From Acidobacteriota bacterium (GTDB taxonomy: Bacteria; Acidobacteriota; Thermoanaerobaculia; Multivoradales; JAHEKO01): a DNA stretch of 10,271 nt. Shown in pieces: positions 1 to 5,919 of the stretch (position 1 is its first letter; the number at the start of each line of letters is the position of its first letter). A model generated the notes under the pieces. That model searched no databases. It was not told the origin of the DNA and was given only the letters and a program-made list of their open reading frames with translations. The stretch is taken from contig JAOTUP010000034.1 of NCBI GenBank assembly GCA_029863825.1, positions 1-10,271 on the forward strand, read 5' to 3'. The position numbers were made by a program, and so were the translations under genes.

Positions 1-2
1 AC

Positions 3-2195
3 GGAGCGGGGGCGTTTCTCGATATCTCGACCGGGACATTCTTTGCTCGCCGCTGGGAGCGATACGAGGAGGCGCTGCAAGATCTACGGGTTCTTCTCCC
101 GAAGGAGATCCTCGTTTTCGGTGATGGCGTTCCGGAGCAGATCGAGTCCTGGGTCGAGAGGCACGAGATCTGTCGCACACCGGTAGTGCCTGAGACATGG
201 TTCGATCCGGCGAAGGCCCGAGCCGTGCTCGAGCGCCATTTCGGGACGACGACGCTCAAGGGATTCGGTCTCGGGCCCGGGGATCGCCTGCCGGTCGTGG
301 CTGCTGCGCTGGCGCTCTCCTATGCGCGAGAAACGCAGCGCAGTGACTTGTCTCACCTGCACGGTTTTTCGCTGCGACAGAGCGGAGATCGGCTCGTCCT
401 CGACGCAACGACCTTGGCCAACCTTGAGGTCTTTCGAGCTCTCCGTAGCGGCAGTCATGGCGGGACGCTGTTGAGCGTCGTGGATCGTACGCTGACCCCT
501 CCCGGTGGCAGGCTCCTCCGGGAGTGGCTTCAGCGCCCGCTGCGAACGGTAAAGGAGATCGACGCACGGCACGATGGAGTGGCTGAGTTGCTGGCGGACG
601 AGTCCCGCAGGCGGCGCATCCGCGAACGGCTGGCGTCGATTGGCGATCCCGCGCGGCTGGTGAGCAGAGCGGTGCTCGGATCACTCGCGCCGCGCGAGGC
701 CGCCGCTCTGCGCGGTGCCTTGCAGGTCATTCCGGAGCTCTTTGCGGAGCTCGTCGGTGGGCGATCTGAGGTGCTGGCGCAGATCGCCGGGGTTGATCCC
801 CTGACCGAGCTCGCGGCCGAGCTCGAGAGAGTGCTGACGGAGGCGCCGCCGGCGAGCGTGCAACACGGGGGCGTCATAGCGGCGGGTGTCGATGCCGAGC
901 TGGATCGTGTTCGGTCTTTGGCCCGAGACAGCAAGAAGCACCTGGCGGCGATGGAAGCCGCGGAGCGTGAGGCGACCGGCATCGGATCGCTGAAGATCCG
1001 CTACAACAAGGTGTTCGGATACTTCCTCGAAGTCACCAAGGCGAATCAGGACTCGGTTCCCGAGCACTACATCCGGAAGCAAACCCTGGTCAATGCCGAG
1101 CGCTACATCACTCCCGAGCTCAAGGAGCTGGAAGAGCAGATCCTCTCTGCCGAGGAATGTCAGCTCGCGCTCGAGGCGCAGTTCTTCGAGTCTCTCCGAA
1201 AGCAGATCGTCGCCGACGGAGATCGTCTTGTCACTTTGACCAGGGCAGTCGCCGCCCTCGATGTGCTTGCTAATCTGGCAGAGATCGCAGCGCGCAATGA
1301 CTACCGGCGCCCGGTTGTGTGTGCCGCTGGTGAAGCCATCGAGATCGAAGGCGGTCGCCATCCGGTTGTCGAGCGCATGGGAGAGGAGTTCGTTCCCAAC
1401 GACACGCGACTCGACGCCGACACGGGGGACATCATTGTTTTGACTGGGCCTAACATGGGTGGAAAATCGACCTATCTGCGTCAGGTTTCATTGATCGTCC
1501 TGCTGGCACAGGCCGGGAGTTTCGTCCCCGCGCGGGCCGCCCGGATTGGTGTCGTCGATCGCATTTTCACGCGCGTTGGAGCAAGCGACGACCTTTCCCG
1601 CGGTGAGTCGACGTTCATGGTTGAGATGATCGAGACTGCCAACATCCTGCACCACGCCAGCGCAGAGAGCCTGGTGATCCTGGACGAGTTGGGACGCGGC
1701 ACCGCGACTTTCGATGGGCTTTCACTGGCCTGGGCAACGGTTGAGTACTTGCATGAAAAGGTGGGCGCCAAGACCCTGTTCGCAACTCACTACCACGAGC
1801 TGACAGAGCTCGCGTCTCTGCTGCCAAGAGTCGTCAACCGAACCATGGCTGTCAAAGAGTGGGAGAACCGAATCGTGTTTCTCCGCCGGGTGGTTCCCGG
1901 GAGTGCCGATAAGTCGTATGGCATTCACGTGGCTCGGCTTGCGGGCCTGCCGATGGAGGTCATCGAACGGGCGGCAGTGATTCTCGGAAACCTCGAGTCT
2001 CAGAATCACGATGTCACCGGCACGCCGAAGATCGCACGCGGCGGCCCAAGCGTTGGAGACTCCAAGCAGATGACGCTGTTTGCGCCAAACGAGGAGGTTG
2101 TAATCTCGGTGCTGAGGGAGCTCGACCTGGAACGGCTCACGCCTCTGGCGGCGCTGAACGTCTTGCAGACGCTCAAGTCGAGATTGACGGAGTAG
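3..2195 (+). CDS. mutS: DNA mismatch repair ATPase MutS (5' end outside window)
   Basis: MutS binds mismatches and small loops in newly made DNA and recruits MutL. The frame is open from the first bases, so 730 codons are present and roughly 130 N-terminal residues, including the Phe-X-Glu mismatch-reading domain, lie upstream. The visible protein begins in the connector domain (DISTGTF near residue 7), then the lever and clamp domains (KVFGYFLEVTKAN, then YITPELKELEE). The ABC-type ATPase follows: Walker A TGPNMGGKST at about 481-490, signature DDLSRGESTF, Walker B LVILDELGRG at about 557-566, and the ATHYHEL switch near 594. The C-terminal tail (LRELDLERLTPLAALNVL) matches the usual dimer/tetramer helices. 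The GTG at 186 is internal and is not the start. The gene converges on ssb with 30 nt between stops and no clear terminator. All ATPase residues look intact. Confidence 0.97.
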   Translation, partial: GAGAFLDISTGTFFARRWERYEEALQDLRVLLPKEILVFGDGVPEQIESWVERHEICRTPVVPETWFDPAKARAVLERHFGTTTLKGFGLGPGDRLPVVAAALALSYARETQRSDLSHLHGFSLRQSGDRLVLDATTLANLEVFRALRSGSHGGTLLSVVDRTLTPPGGRLLREWLQRPLRTVKEIDARHDGVAELLADESRRRRIRERLASIGDPARLVSRAVLGSLAPREAAALRGALQVIPELFAELVGGRSEVLAQIAGVDPLTELAAELERVLTEAPPASVQHGGVIAAGVDAELDRVRSLARDSKKHLAAMEAAEREATGIGSLKIRYNKVFGYFLEVTKANQDSVPEHYIRKQTLVNAERYITPELKELEEQILSAEECQLALEAQFFESLRKQIVADGDRLVTLTRAVAALDVLANLAEIAARNDYRRPVVCAAGEAIEIEGGRHPVVERMGEEFVPNDTRLDADTGDIIVLTGPNMGGKSTYLRQVSLIVLLAQAGSFVPARAARIGVVDRIFTRVGASDDLSRGESTFMVEMIETANILHHASAESLVILDELGRGTATFDGLSLAWATVEYLHEKVGAKTLFATHYHELTELASLLPRVVNRTMAVKEWENRIVFLRRVVPGSADKSYGIHVARLAGLPMEVIERAAVILGNLESQNHDVTGTPKIARGGPSVGDSKQMTLFAPNEEVVISVLRELDLERLTPLAALNVLQTLKSRLTE

Positions 2196-2225
2196 CTCGC
2201 GCTTCCGTTACGTGTCTGGCGGCGG

Positions 2226-2654
2226 TCAGAAGGGGATGTCGTCGTCGTCCGGGCCGCTGTCTTGTTCCGGTTCGCTCGGGAAGGGAGCCCCGCCGCCTGC
2301 CGATCCGGAATCGAAATCCGACGCCGACCGACTGCCCAGCATCTGGAAGTTGTCGCAGACGATCTCCGTGCGGTAGCGTTTCTCACCGCTCTGCTTGTCG
2401 TCCCACGATCGTGTTTGCAGCCGACCCTCCACAAAGATTTGGCGGCCCTTCGAAAGGTACTGCCCGGCGATCTCGGCTTGTCGTCCCCAGCAGACGATGT
2501 TGTGCCACTCGGTCTGCTCCTGACGGTTCCCGTCCCGATCCTTCCACTTGCGGTTGGTGGCCAAACTGAACGAAGCAACAGTTTGTCCCGATGGCGTCGA
2601 GCGAACTTCCGGGTCACGACCCAGATTGCCGATGAGCATTACTTTGTTCAGCAT
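2226..2654 (-). CDS. ssb: Single-stranded DNA-binding protein SSB
   Basis: SSB coats single-stranded DNA during replication, recombination and repair and recruits partner enzymes through its C-terminal tip. The protein is 142 residues. The OB fold spans about 1-108, opening with MLNKVMLIGNLGRDPEVR and carrying the aromatic DNA-contact pattern TEWHNIVCW (Trp50, Trp56) and a further Trp84. A Gly/Ser/Pro/Asp-rich linker follows (about 109-134), then the acidic tip DDDDIPF, the docking peptide for exonuclease I, RecO, PriA and others. The ATG is chosen because the family begins exactly here and GAGGAG (2661-2666) sits 6 nt upstream; the frame stays open further upstream, but only antisense to dtd. 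The gene is divergent from dtd and convergent with mutS. A tiny SD-equipped frame lies in its leader (2681-2704). The family assignment is secure. Confidence 0.97.
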   Translation of the reverse strand: MLNKVMLIGNLGRDPEVRSTPSGQTVASFSLATNRKWKDRDGNRQEQTEWHNIVCWGRQAEIAGQYLSKGRQIFVEGRLQTRSWDDKQSGEKRYRTEIVCDNFQMLGSRSASDFDSGSAGGGAPFPSEPEQDSGPDDDDIPF

Positions 2655-2660
2655 AAGAAT

Positions 2661-2666
2661 CTCCTC
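2661..2666 (-). promoter_or_regulatory. Shine-Dalgarno site of ssb
   Basis: GAGGAG read on the - strand, 6 nt before the ATG at 2654. It fixes the ssb start against the longer open frame. The same hexamer at the same spacing recurs at 2711-2716 before a seven-residue reading frame. Confidence 0.8.
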
Positions 2667-2680
2667 TTTTGGGCGGGCCG

Positions 2681-2704
2681 TTAAGCTATCACACGGATGT
2701 TCAT
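2681..2704 (-). other. Possible ssb leader mini-ORF (MNIRVIA)
   Basis: On the - strand an ATG at 2704 opens a seven-residue frame, M-N-I-R-V-I-A, closed by TAA at 2681. GAGGAG at 2711-2716 stands 6 nt before the ATG, the same SD and spacing as ssb itself, whose ATG is 27 nt beyond this stop. The frame is out of phase with ssb. It could be a translated leader peptide that affects ssb expression, or chance in a 91-nt intergenic space that also carries the dtd leader. No attenuator hairpin was recognised beside it. Confidence 0.3.
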
Positions 2705-2745
2705 GCGTTACTCCTCTGCGTCGATCATCAAAGGAGACGGAAAAG

Positions 2746-3183
2746 ATGCGCCTGATCTTGCAACGAGTGAGGCGAGCCGCGGTTCGTGTCGAGAGCAGTG
2801 AAGTGGGACGGATCGGTCCTGGCGTCGTTCTCCTTGTTGGTGTTTTCAAAGGCGATGACGAGGCGTCGGCCATACGTGCCGCCGATCGATTGACGACTCT
2901 TCGTATTTTCAGCGATTCTGCCGGCAAGATGAATGTGTCGGCTCGAGACGCTGGCGCATCGTTTCTCGTGGTGTCGCAATTCACTCTTGCGGCCACACTC
3001 GATCGCGGTCGTCGACCGTCTTTCGATGCAGCGGCACCGGCACCCGTTGCAGAGCCGATTGTCGAGTTGCTCGCGCAGGCACTCGAGGAGCAGGGCTTTC
3101 CTGTGGCCCGGGGCAGGTTCGGTGCATTGATGCAAGTCGAACTGGTGAACGACGGCCCGGTCACTTTCGTTCTCGACGTCTGA
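2746..3183 (+). CDS. dtd: D-aminoacyl-tRNA deacylase (DTD)
   Basis: DTD hydrolyses D-amino acids (and glycine mischarged on tRNA-Ala) from tRNA, keeping them out of proteins in the cytoplasm. The 145-residue length is exactly that of the family. Visible landmarks are the start MRLILQRV, KMNVS at 61-65, the active-site strand VSQFTL (Ser77 to Leu81), GRRPSF at 88-93, and NDGPVT at 135-140, which contains the Gly-cisPro pair that enforces chiral proofreading. AAGGAG at 2731-2736 lies 9 nt before the ATG and decides the start; an open extension to about 2548 runs antisense through ssb and is not credible. The gene is divergent from ssb (91-nt gap), and its stop is 22 nt from the convergent protease gene. 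No sigma-70 promoter was convincing in the gap. Confidence 0.96.
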   Translation: MRLILQRVRRAAVRVESSEVGRIGPGVVLLVGVFKGDDEASAIRAADRLTTLRIFSDSAGKMNVSARDAGASFLVVSQFTLAATLDRGRRPSFDAAAPAPVAEPIVELLAQALEEQGFPVARGRFGALMQVELVNDGPVTFVLDV

Positions 3184-3205
3184 GCAGAGGCGGTGAGGCG
3201 AGGCG

Positions 3206-4201
3206 TCAGCCGACAACCCAGAGCGTCGAGATGGGCACCGGCATGAACGACAGTACGAAGATGACCCCGGCGACGATGGCGAGACGCATGCGTCGAGGGT
3301 CCAGCGATTGTGTGGGCTCGAGTACCGGCGGGTGGCGCAGTCCCAGGATGGCGATGACCACGCACCAGATCAACCAGCCGGGCCATAGGAGCCCACAGAG
3401 GGCGAGGCTGATCCAAAGCGGCCAGGCGACACGGCGCTGCAGACGACCGAGGCTGGCGTAGAGAATGTGTCCGCCGTCGAGTTGACCCAGGGGCAGGAGG
3501 TTGAGTGCCGTCGCCAGCAGGCCGACCCAGGCGGCAAGCGCGACAGGGTGCAGATTGAGGATCTCGCCCGCACCGATTTCGCCGTGCATGGCGGCGGCGA
3601 CGATCTTCATAAGGAGCGACTCGCCCGGAAGGAAGAGTAGGGCGTTACCGATCGACGGTGGGTCGGCGGCTGGGAGTATCGTGACCGACGACCGGGAGAC
3701 GCCGAACAGCAGAAACGGAAGCAGGGCGACGAATCCGGCGAGTGGACCACTCACGCCAACATCGAATAGCTGTCTCTTGTCTTGGATCGGCGAACGGATG
3801 CGAATGAAAGCTCCGAGCGTTCCGAGGGCGAATGGCGCCGGCAGGAAGTAGGGCGGATTACTGCGCAATCCGTAGCGTCGGCACACCAGATAGTGCCCGA
3901 GCTCGTGACAGAGCAGGATCAGCAGCAGTGGAATCGAGAATGCGAGTCCGTTTCCAAGGTAGCCGGCATCGCTCCAGACGACTCGGACCGTGTGCGGTGA
4001 AAGCCACAGCGCCAGGTCCGTCGACCGCTGTGTCTGCGCCGCCACCCACCAGACCGAGCCGAGCGTCGTGGTGGAGAAGAAAGTCAGAAGGAACAGAGTA
4101 GTGGCAAGCACCCATTGCCCAGCGGAGGCCCGGGCGGGCGAACGGCGTCCCGCAGGAGCGATCGACAAGTGGCTCGTTTCTGCCTGCCTACCGCGCGGCA
4201 C
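3206..4201 (-). CDS. Site-2-type membrane zinc metalloprotease (peptidase family M50)
   Basis: This is a polytopic inner-membrane protease of the M50/S2P type; relatives cut membrane-anchored regulators or other proteins inside the bilayer. Counting from the GTG at 4201 it has 331 residues. The zinc motif HELGH is at 99-103 (DNA 3893-3907) within a hydrophobic helix, and the second metal motif NLLPLGQLDGGH is at about 234-245. Further hydrophobic stretches lie near 31-53, 83-98, 150-168, 220-238, 262-289 and 306-330; GVSGPLAGF at 149-157 and RHPP at 289-292 recur in this family. No PDZ domain is seen. The start is uncertain: the frame runs back into the HU gene to 4366, no ATG is available, and GTG 4201 is preferred because GAGGTGAG lies upstream, with GTG 4216 or TTG 4168 as alternatives. 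Position behind HU implies co-transcription. The substrate is unknown. Confidence 0.85.
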   Translation of the reverse strand: MPRGRQAETSHLSIAPAGRRSPARASAGQWVLATTLFLLTFFSTTTLGSVWWVAAQTQRSTDLALWLSPHTVRVVWSDAGYLGNGLAFSIPLLLILLCHELGHYLVCRRYGLRSNPPYFLPAPFALGTLGAFIRIRSPIQDKRQLFDVGVSGPLAGFVALLPFLLFGVSRSSVTILPAADPPSIGNALLFLPGESLLMKIVAAAMHGEIGAGEILNLHPVALAAWVGLLATALNLLPLGQLDGGHILYASLGRLQRRVAWPLWISLALCGLLWPGWLIWCVVIAILGLRHPPVLEPTQSLDPRRMRLAIVAGVIFVLSFMPVPISTLWVVG

Positions 4202-4268
4202 CTCGTTCGGGCTCACCTCGCGTACCGCGCGCGTCGAAAGAGAGAGGAGATCGAACGAGGGACGGAGA

Positions 4269-4535
4269 TCAGAGGTCCCGGAGCTCCTTGCCGGGCTTGA
4301 ATCGCACCGTCTTGCCTGGCGAGATGGTGACTTCGACGCCGGTCTTCGGATTGCGACCGATACCACGCTTTCGATCGCGAACCTGGAAGACTCCGAAGCC
4401 GCGAAGCTCGATTCGCTTGCCGGCTCCGAGAGCGTTCTTCATCGCGGCGAAAATAGTGTCGACGGCGAGCGCTGCCTTGACTCTCGATACCTCGGAGGTC
4501 TCGGCAACGCGATTGACGAGGTCGACTTTGATCAT
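4269..4535 (-). CDS. HU/IHF-family DNA-binding protein
   Basis: A small histone-like protein that dimerises and bends DNA, organising the nucleoid and helping replication, recombination or transcription complexes. It has 88 residues, close to the usual 90. The N-terminal helical half (MIKVDLVNRVAETSEVSR...) is followed by the signature ELRGFGVFQVRDRKRGIGRN, where the beta-arm RNPKTG at about 61-66 carries the intercalating proline, and by the typical end VRFKPGKELRDL. HU and the IHF subunits cannot be told apart here. The ATG at 4535 is supported by GGAG 5 nt upstream and by the family length; the frame extends to 4772 only by running antisense to nothing useful and through the preceding gene. 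It has its own strong promoter (4556-4585). Its TGA abuts the region where the downstream protease must start. Confidence 0.93.
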   Translation of the reverse strand: MIKVDLVNRVAETSEVSRVKAALAVDTIFAAMKNALGAGKRIELRGFGVFQVRDRKRGIGRNPKTGVEVTISPGKTVRFKPGKELRDL

Positions 4536-4555
4536 CCGTTCTCCGAAGCGGGGCG

Positions 4556-4585
4556 AGTGTAGCAGCGCATATTTGGGAGTGTCAA
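4556..4585 (-). promoter_or_regulatory. Sigma-70-like promoter for the HU gene
   Basis: On the - strand TTGACA (4580-4585, 6 of 6 to consensus) is separated by 18 nt from TACACT (4556-4561, 4 of 6). Transcription would begin near 4549, giving a leader of about 14 nt that contains the GGAG before the HU ATG at 4535. The -35 box begins 15 nt after the stop codon of the upstream MshEN-GAF gene, so HU and probably the protease behind it can be expressed independently of that gene. Confidence 0.65.
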
Positions 4586-4600
4586 CGCGGTAGAGCAGCC

Positions 4601-5797
4601 CTATACCGAGCGCAGCTTGCGTCGCAAGATGCAGCGTTCGAACGCAATCGCCGCTTTTTCCGCGCACCGCTGCGCCAGTGATTGATCGACGTCCGACAGA
4701 CCGAGCGAAGCGCGGTCTCCGTAGGCAACGCAGACGAGACGGCCGCGAACGAACATAGGAAGTAGGAGGCATTCGTAGTCGAGCGAACCGCCCCAGCAGC
4801 GAGCCAGGGCTTGGTGACTGGGGTGACTGTCCAGGTGTCCCACGTAAAGTTTGTTATCGCTTTCGAGGCGGCGAAAGACCGGCGCCTGTTGCAGGCCCAC
4901 TGAATAGCTCTCGAACCACTCATGGTCGACGTCGGGGCCGATGGCCTGCCAGCCGGAGATCTCTTGCCGCGAGCCGGAGACGCGAAACAAGAGGACTCGG
5001 ACGAACTGGCTCGCCAGGAGATTCAGTAGAGCCTCTCCGACGTCGCGGGACGTTTCGGCACGGATAAGGCTGGACGTGAAGATCTCTTCCGCTTTCCATT
5101 CGTCCGACGTGTCGGGTTCGTGTCGTGGGGCCGGCGTTGGCAGTGCCTCTCGACGGACCGATAGTGACGCCCGCTCCGCCGGCGTGAGTGAGATTTGCTG
5201 CGGCGTGGCCCGGAACTGTGGTCGGACGACGGGCCGAACGATGGCAGGCTCAATGTCCGAGTCGACGCTGGCTCCGCGAACACCGTACTGTCGCCCGCTC
5301 TCGGTCCGCGGCTTGGGCGACGCTCGCGGGTTCGACAATTGCAGCGCAAGGCTCGAAAATCGTGGGGTCAGATCGCAACCGTAGTATTTCGACAACGCCT
5401 CGACGAGGCGCAGCTCCGTCGCGACATAGAAGCGCACGTTCTTGCCTGCGACAAACGAGATCTCGTCCTCGAGCGTGAGGTCGCCCACGTCGAGCATGGC
5501 GATATCGGCGCGATTGCCGGACATTCGAAAGGGCACCGCGCGGTTCTTGACCGCCGTTTTGGTGGGAAGCACCGCCAGCGCTTCGGGAGAGATCGTCGTC
5601 AACTCGGCCGCTCCGGCGGTCGGTGCGCCCAGCTGTTCGGAAAGGACTTGCAGCAGAAGCTGCTCGGTGATGACACCGAGTTCGAGAAGACACGTGCCGA
5701 GCCTGCCGCCGAGCTGTTGCTGACGCTCGATCGCACTCTGCAATTGACGCTCGCTGATCCAGTTTCTGGCGATCAGAAGTTGCCCGAGAGTACTCAC
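4601..5797 (-). CDS. MshEN/GspE N-terminal domain protein with C-terminal GAF-like domain
   Basis: A 398-residue cytoplasmic protein with no signal peptide. Residues 1 to about 147 form the MshEN (type II secretion/pilus ATPase N-terminal) domain. It holds two 24-residue motifs at 3-26 and 32-55, separated by five residues, of the pattern RLGxxLxxxGxxxxxxLxxxLxxQ; the second begins with R32-L33-G34 and the first has Thr3 in place of Arg. In MshE this double motif binds cyclic di-GMP. Residues about 150-230 are a Pro/Arg/Ser-rich linker. About 232-398 look like a GAF-type sensor or dimer module (EEIFTSSLIRAETSRDVGEALLNLL, later CLLLPMFVRGRLVCVAYGD). No Walker A motif exists, so it is not a secretion ATPase. 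The start is GTG 5797, required to keep motif one; its SD is weak. A strong promoter lies at 5860-5888. It is likely a signalling adaptor; the target is unknown. Confidence 0.85.
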   Translation of the reverse strand: MSTLGQLLIARNWISERQLQSAIERQQQLGGRLGTCLLELGVITEQLLLQVLSEQLGAPTAGAAELTTISPEALAVLPTKTAVKNRAVPFRMSGNRADIAMLDVGDLTLEDEISFVAGKNVRFYVATELRLVEALSKYYGCDLTPRFSSLALQLSNPRASPKPRTESGRQYGVRGASVDSDIEPAIVRPVVRPQFRATPQQISLTPAERASLSVRREALPTPAPRHEPDTSDEWKAEEIFTSSLIRAETSRDVGEALLNLLASQFVRVLLFRVSGSRQEISGWQAIGPDVDHEWFESYSVGLQQAPVFRRLESDNKLYVGHLDSHPSHQALARCWGGSLDYECLLLPMFVRGRLVCVAYGDRASLGLSDVDQSLAQRCAEKAAIAFERCILRRKLRSV

Positions 5798-5859
5798 AGC
5801 GGCTTCTTATCTAGTTTGCTAAATGACTCATAGAAAGAGAGTTATTCTGACCATGGAGA

Positions 5860-5888
5860 ATTATAGGTAGGCTGCGAGGGGTTGTAAA
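5860..5888 (-). promoter_or_regulatory. Strong sigma-70-like promoter for the MshEN-GAF gene
   Basis: Read on the - strand, TTTACA (5883-5888, 5 of 6) stands exactly 17 nt from TATAAT (5860-5865, 6 of 6). The start site would fall near 5853, giving a leader of about 55 nt to the GTG at 5797. The -35 box occupies nearly the same bases as the candidate -35 of the divergent TPR gene. Confidence 0.75.
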
Positions 5889-5909
5889 GACAGATGGTTC
5901 CTTTAGTAT
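5882..5909 (+). promoter_or_regulatory. Weak candidate promoter for the TPR gene
   Basis: TTGTAA (5882-5887, 4 of 6), a 16-nt spacer and TAGTAT (5904-5909, 4 of 6). The start site would be near 5916, only a few nt before the ATG at 5920, which fits the lack of any Shine-Dalgarno sequence there. The match is moderate, so the exact boxes may be wrong. Confidence 0.4.
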
Positions 5910-5919
5910 TCCCAGTGTC

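Noticed and set aside
186..188. GTG as start of mutS
   Set aside because: The frame continues upstream with recognisable connector-domain sequence, so the true start is outside the window.
681..1361. 226-residue - strand frame inside mutS
   Set aside because: Antisense to highly conserved MutS residues; a codon-bias shadow.
2196..2225. Bidirectional terminator between mutS and ssb
   Set aside because: No stable stem-loop with a T-run could be found in the 30-nt gap.
2548..2745. N-terminal extension of dtd
   Set aside because: It is antisense to ssb; the family start and AAGGAG support ATG 2746.
2655..3416. Long N-terminal extension of ssb on the - strand
   Set aside because: It runs antisense through dtd with Arg/Ser/Thr-rich shadow sequence; SSB begins at 2654 with a good SD.
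4536..4772. N-terminal extension of HU
   Set aside because: It overlaps the upstream gene and the HU promoter; the family length of about 90 residues fits ATG 4535.
5811..5831. Mini frame M-S-H-L-A-N before the MshEN-GAF gene
   Set aside because: No SD precedes it and it is out of frame; likely chance.
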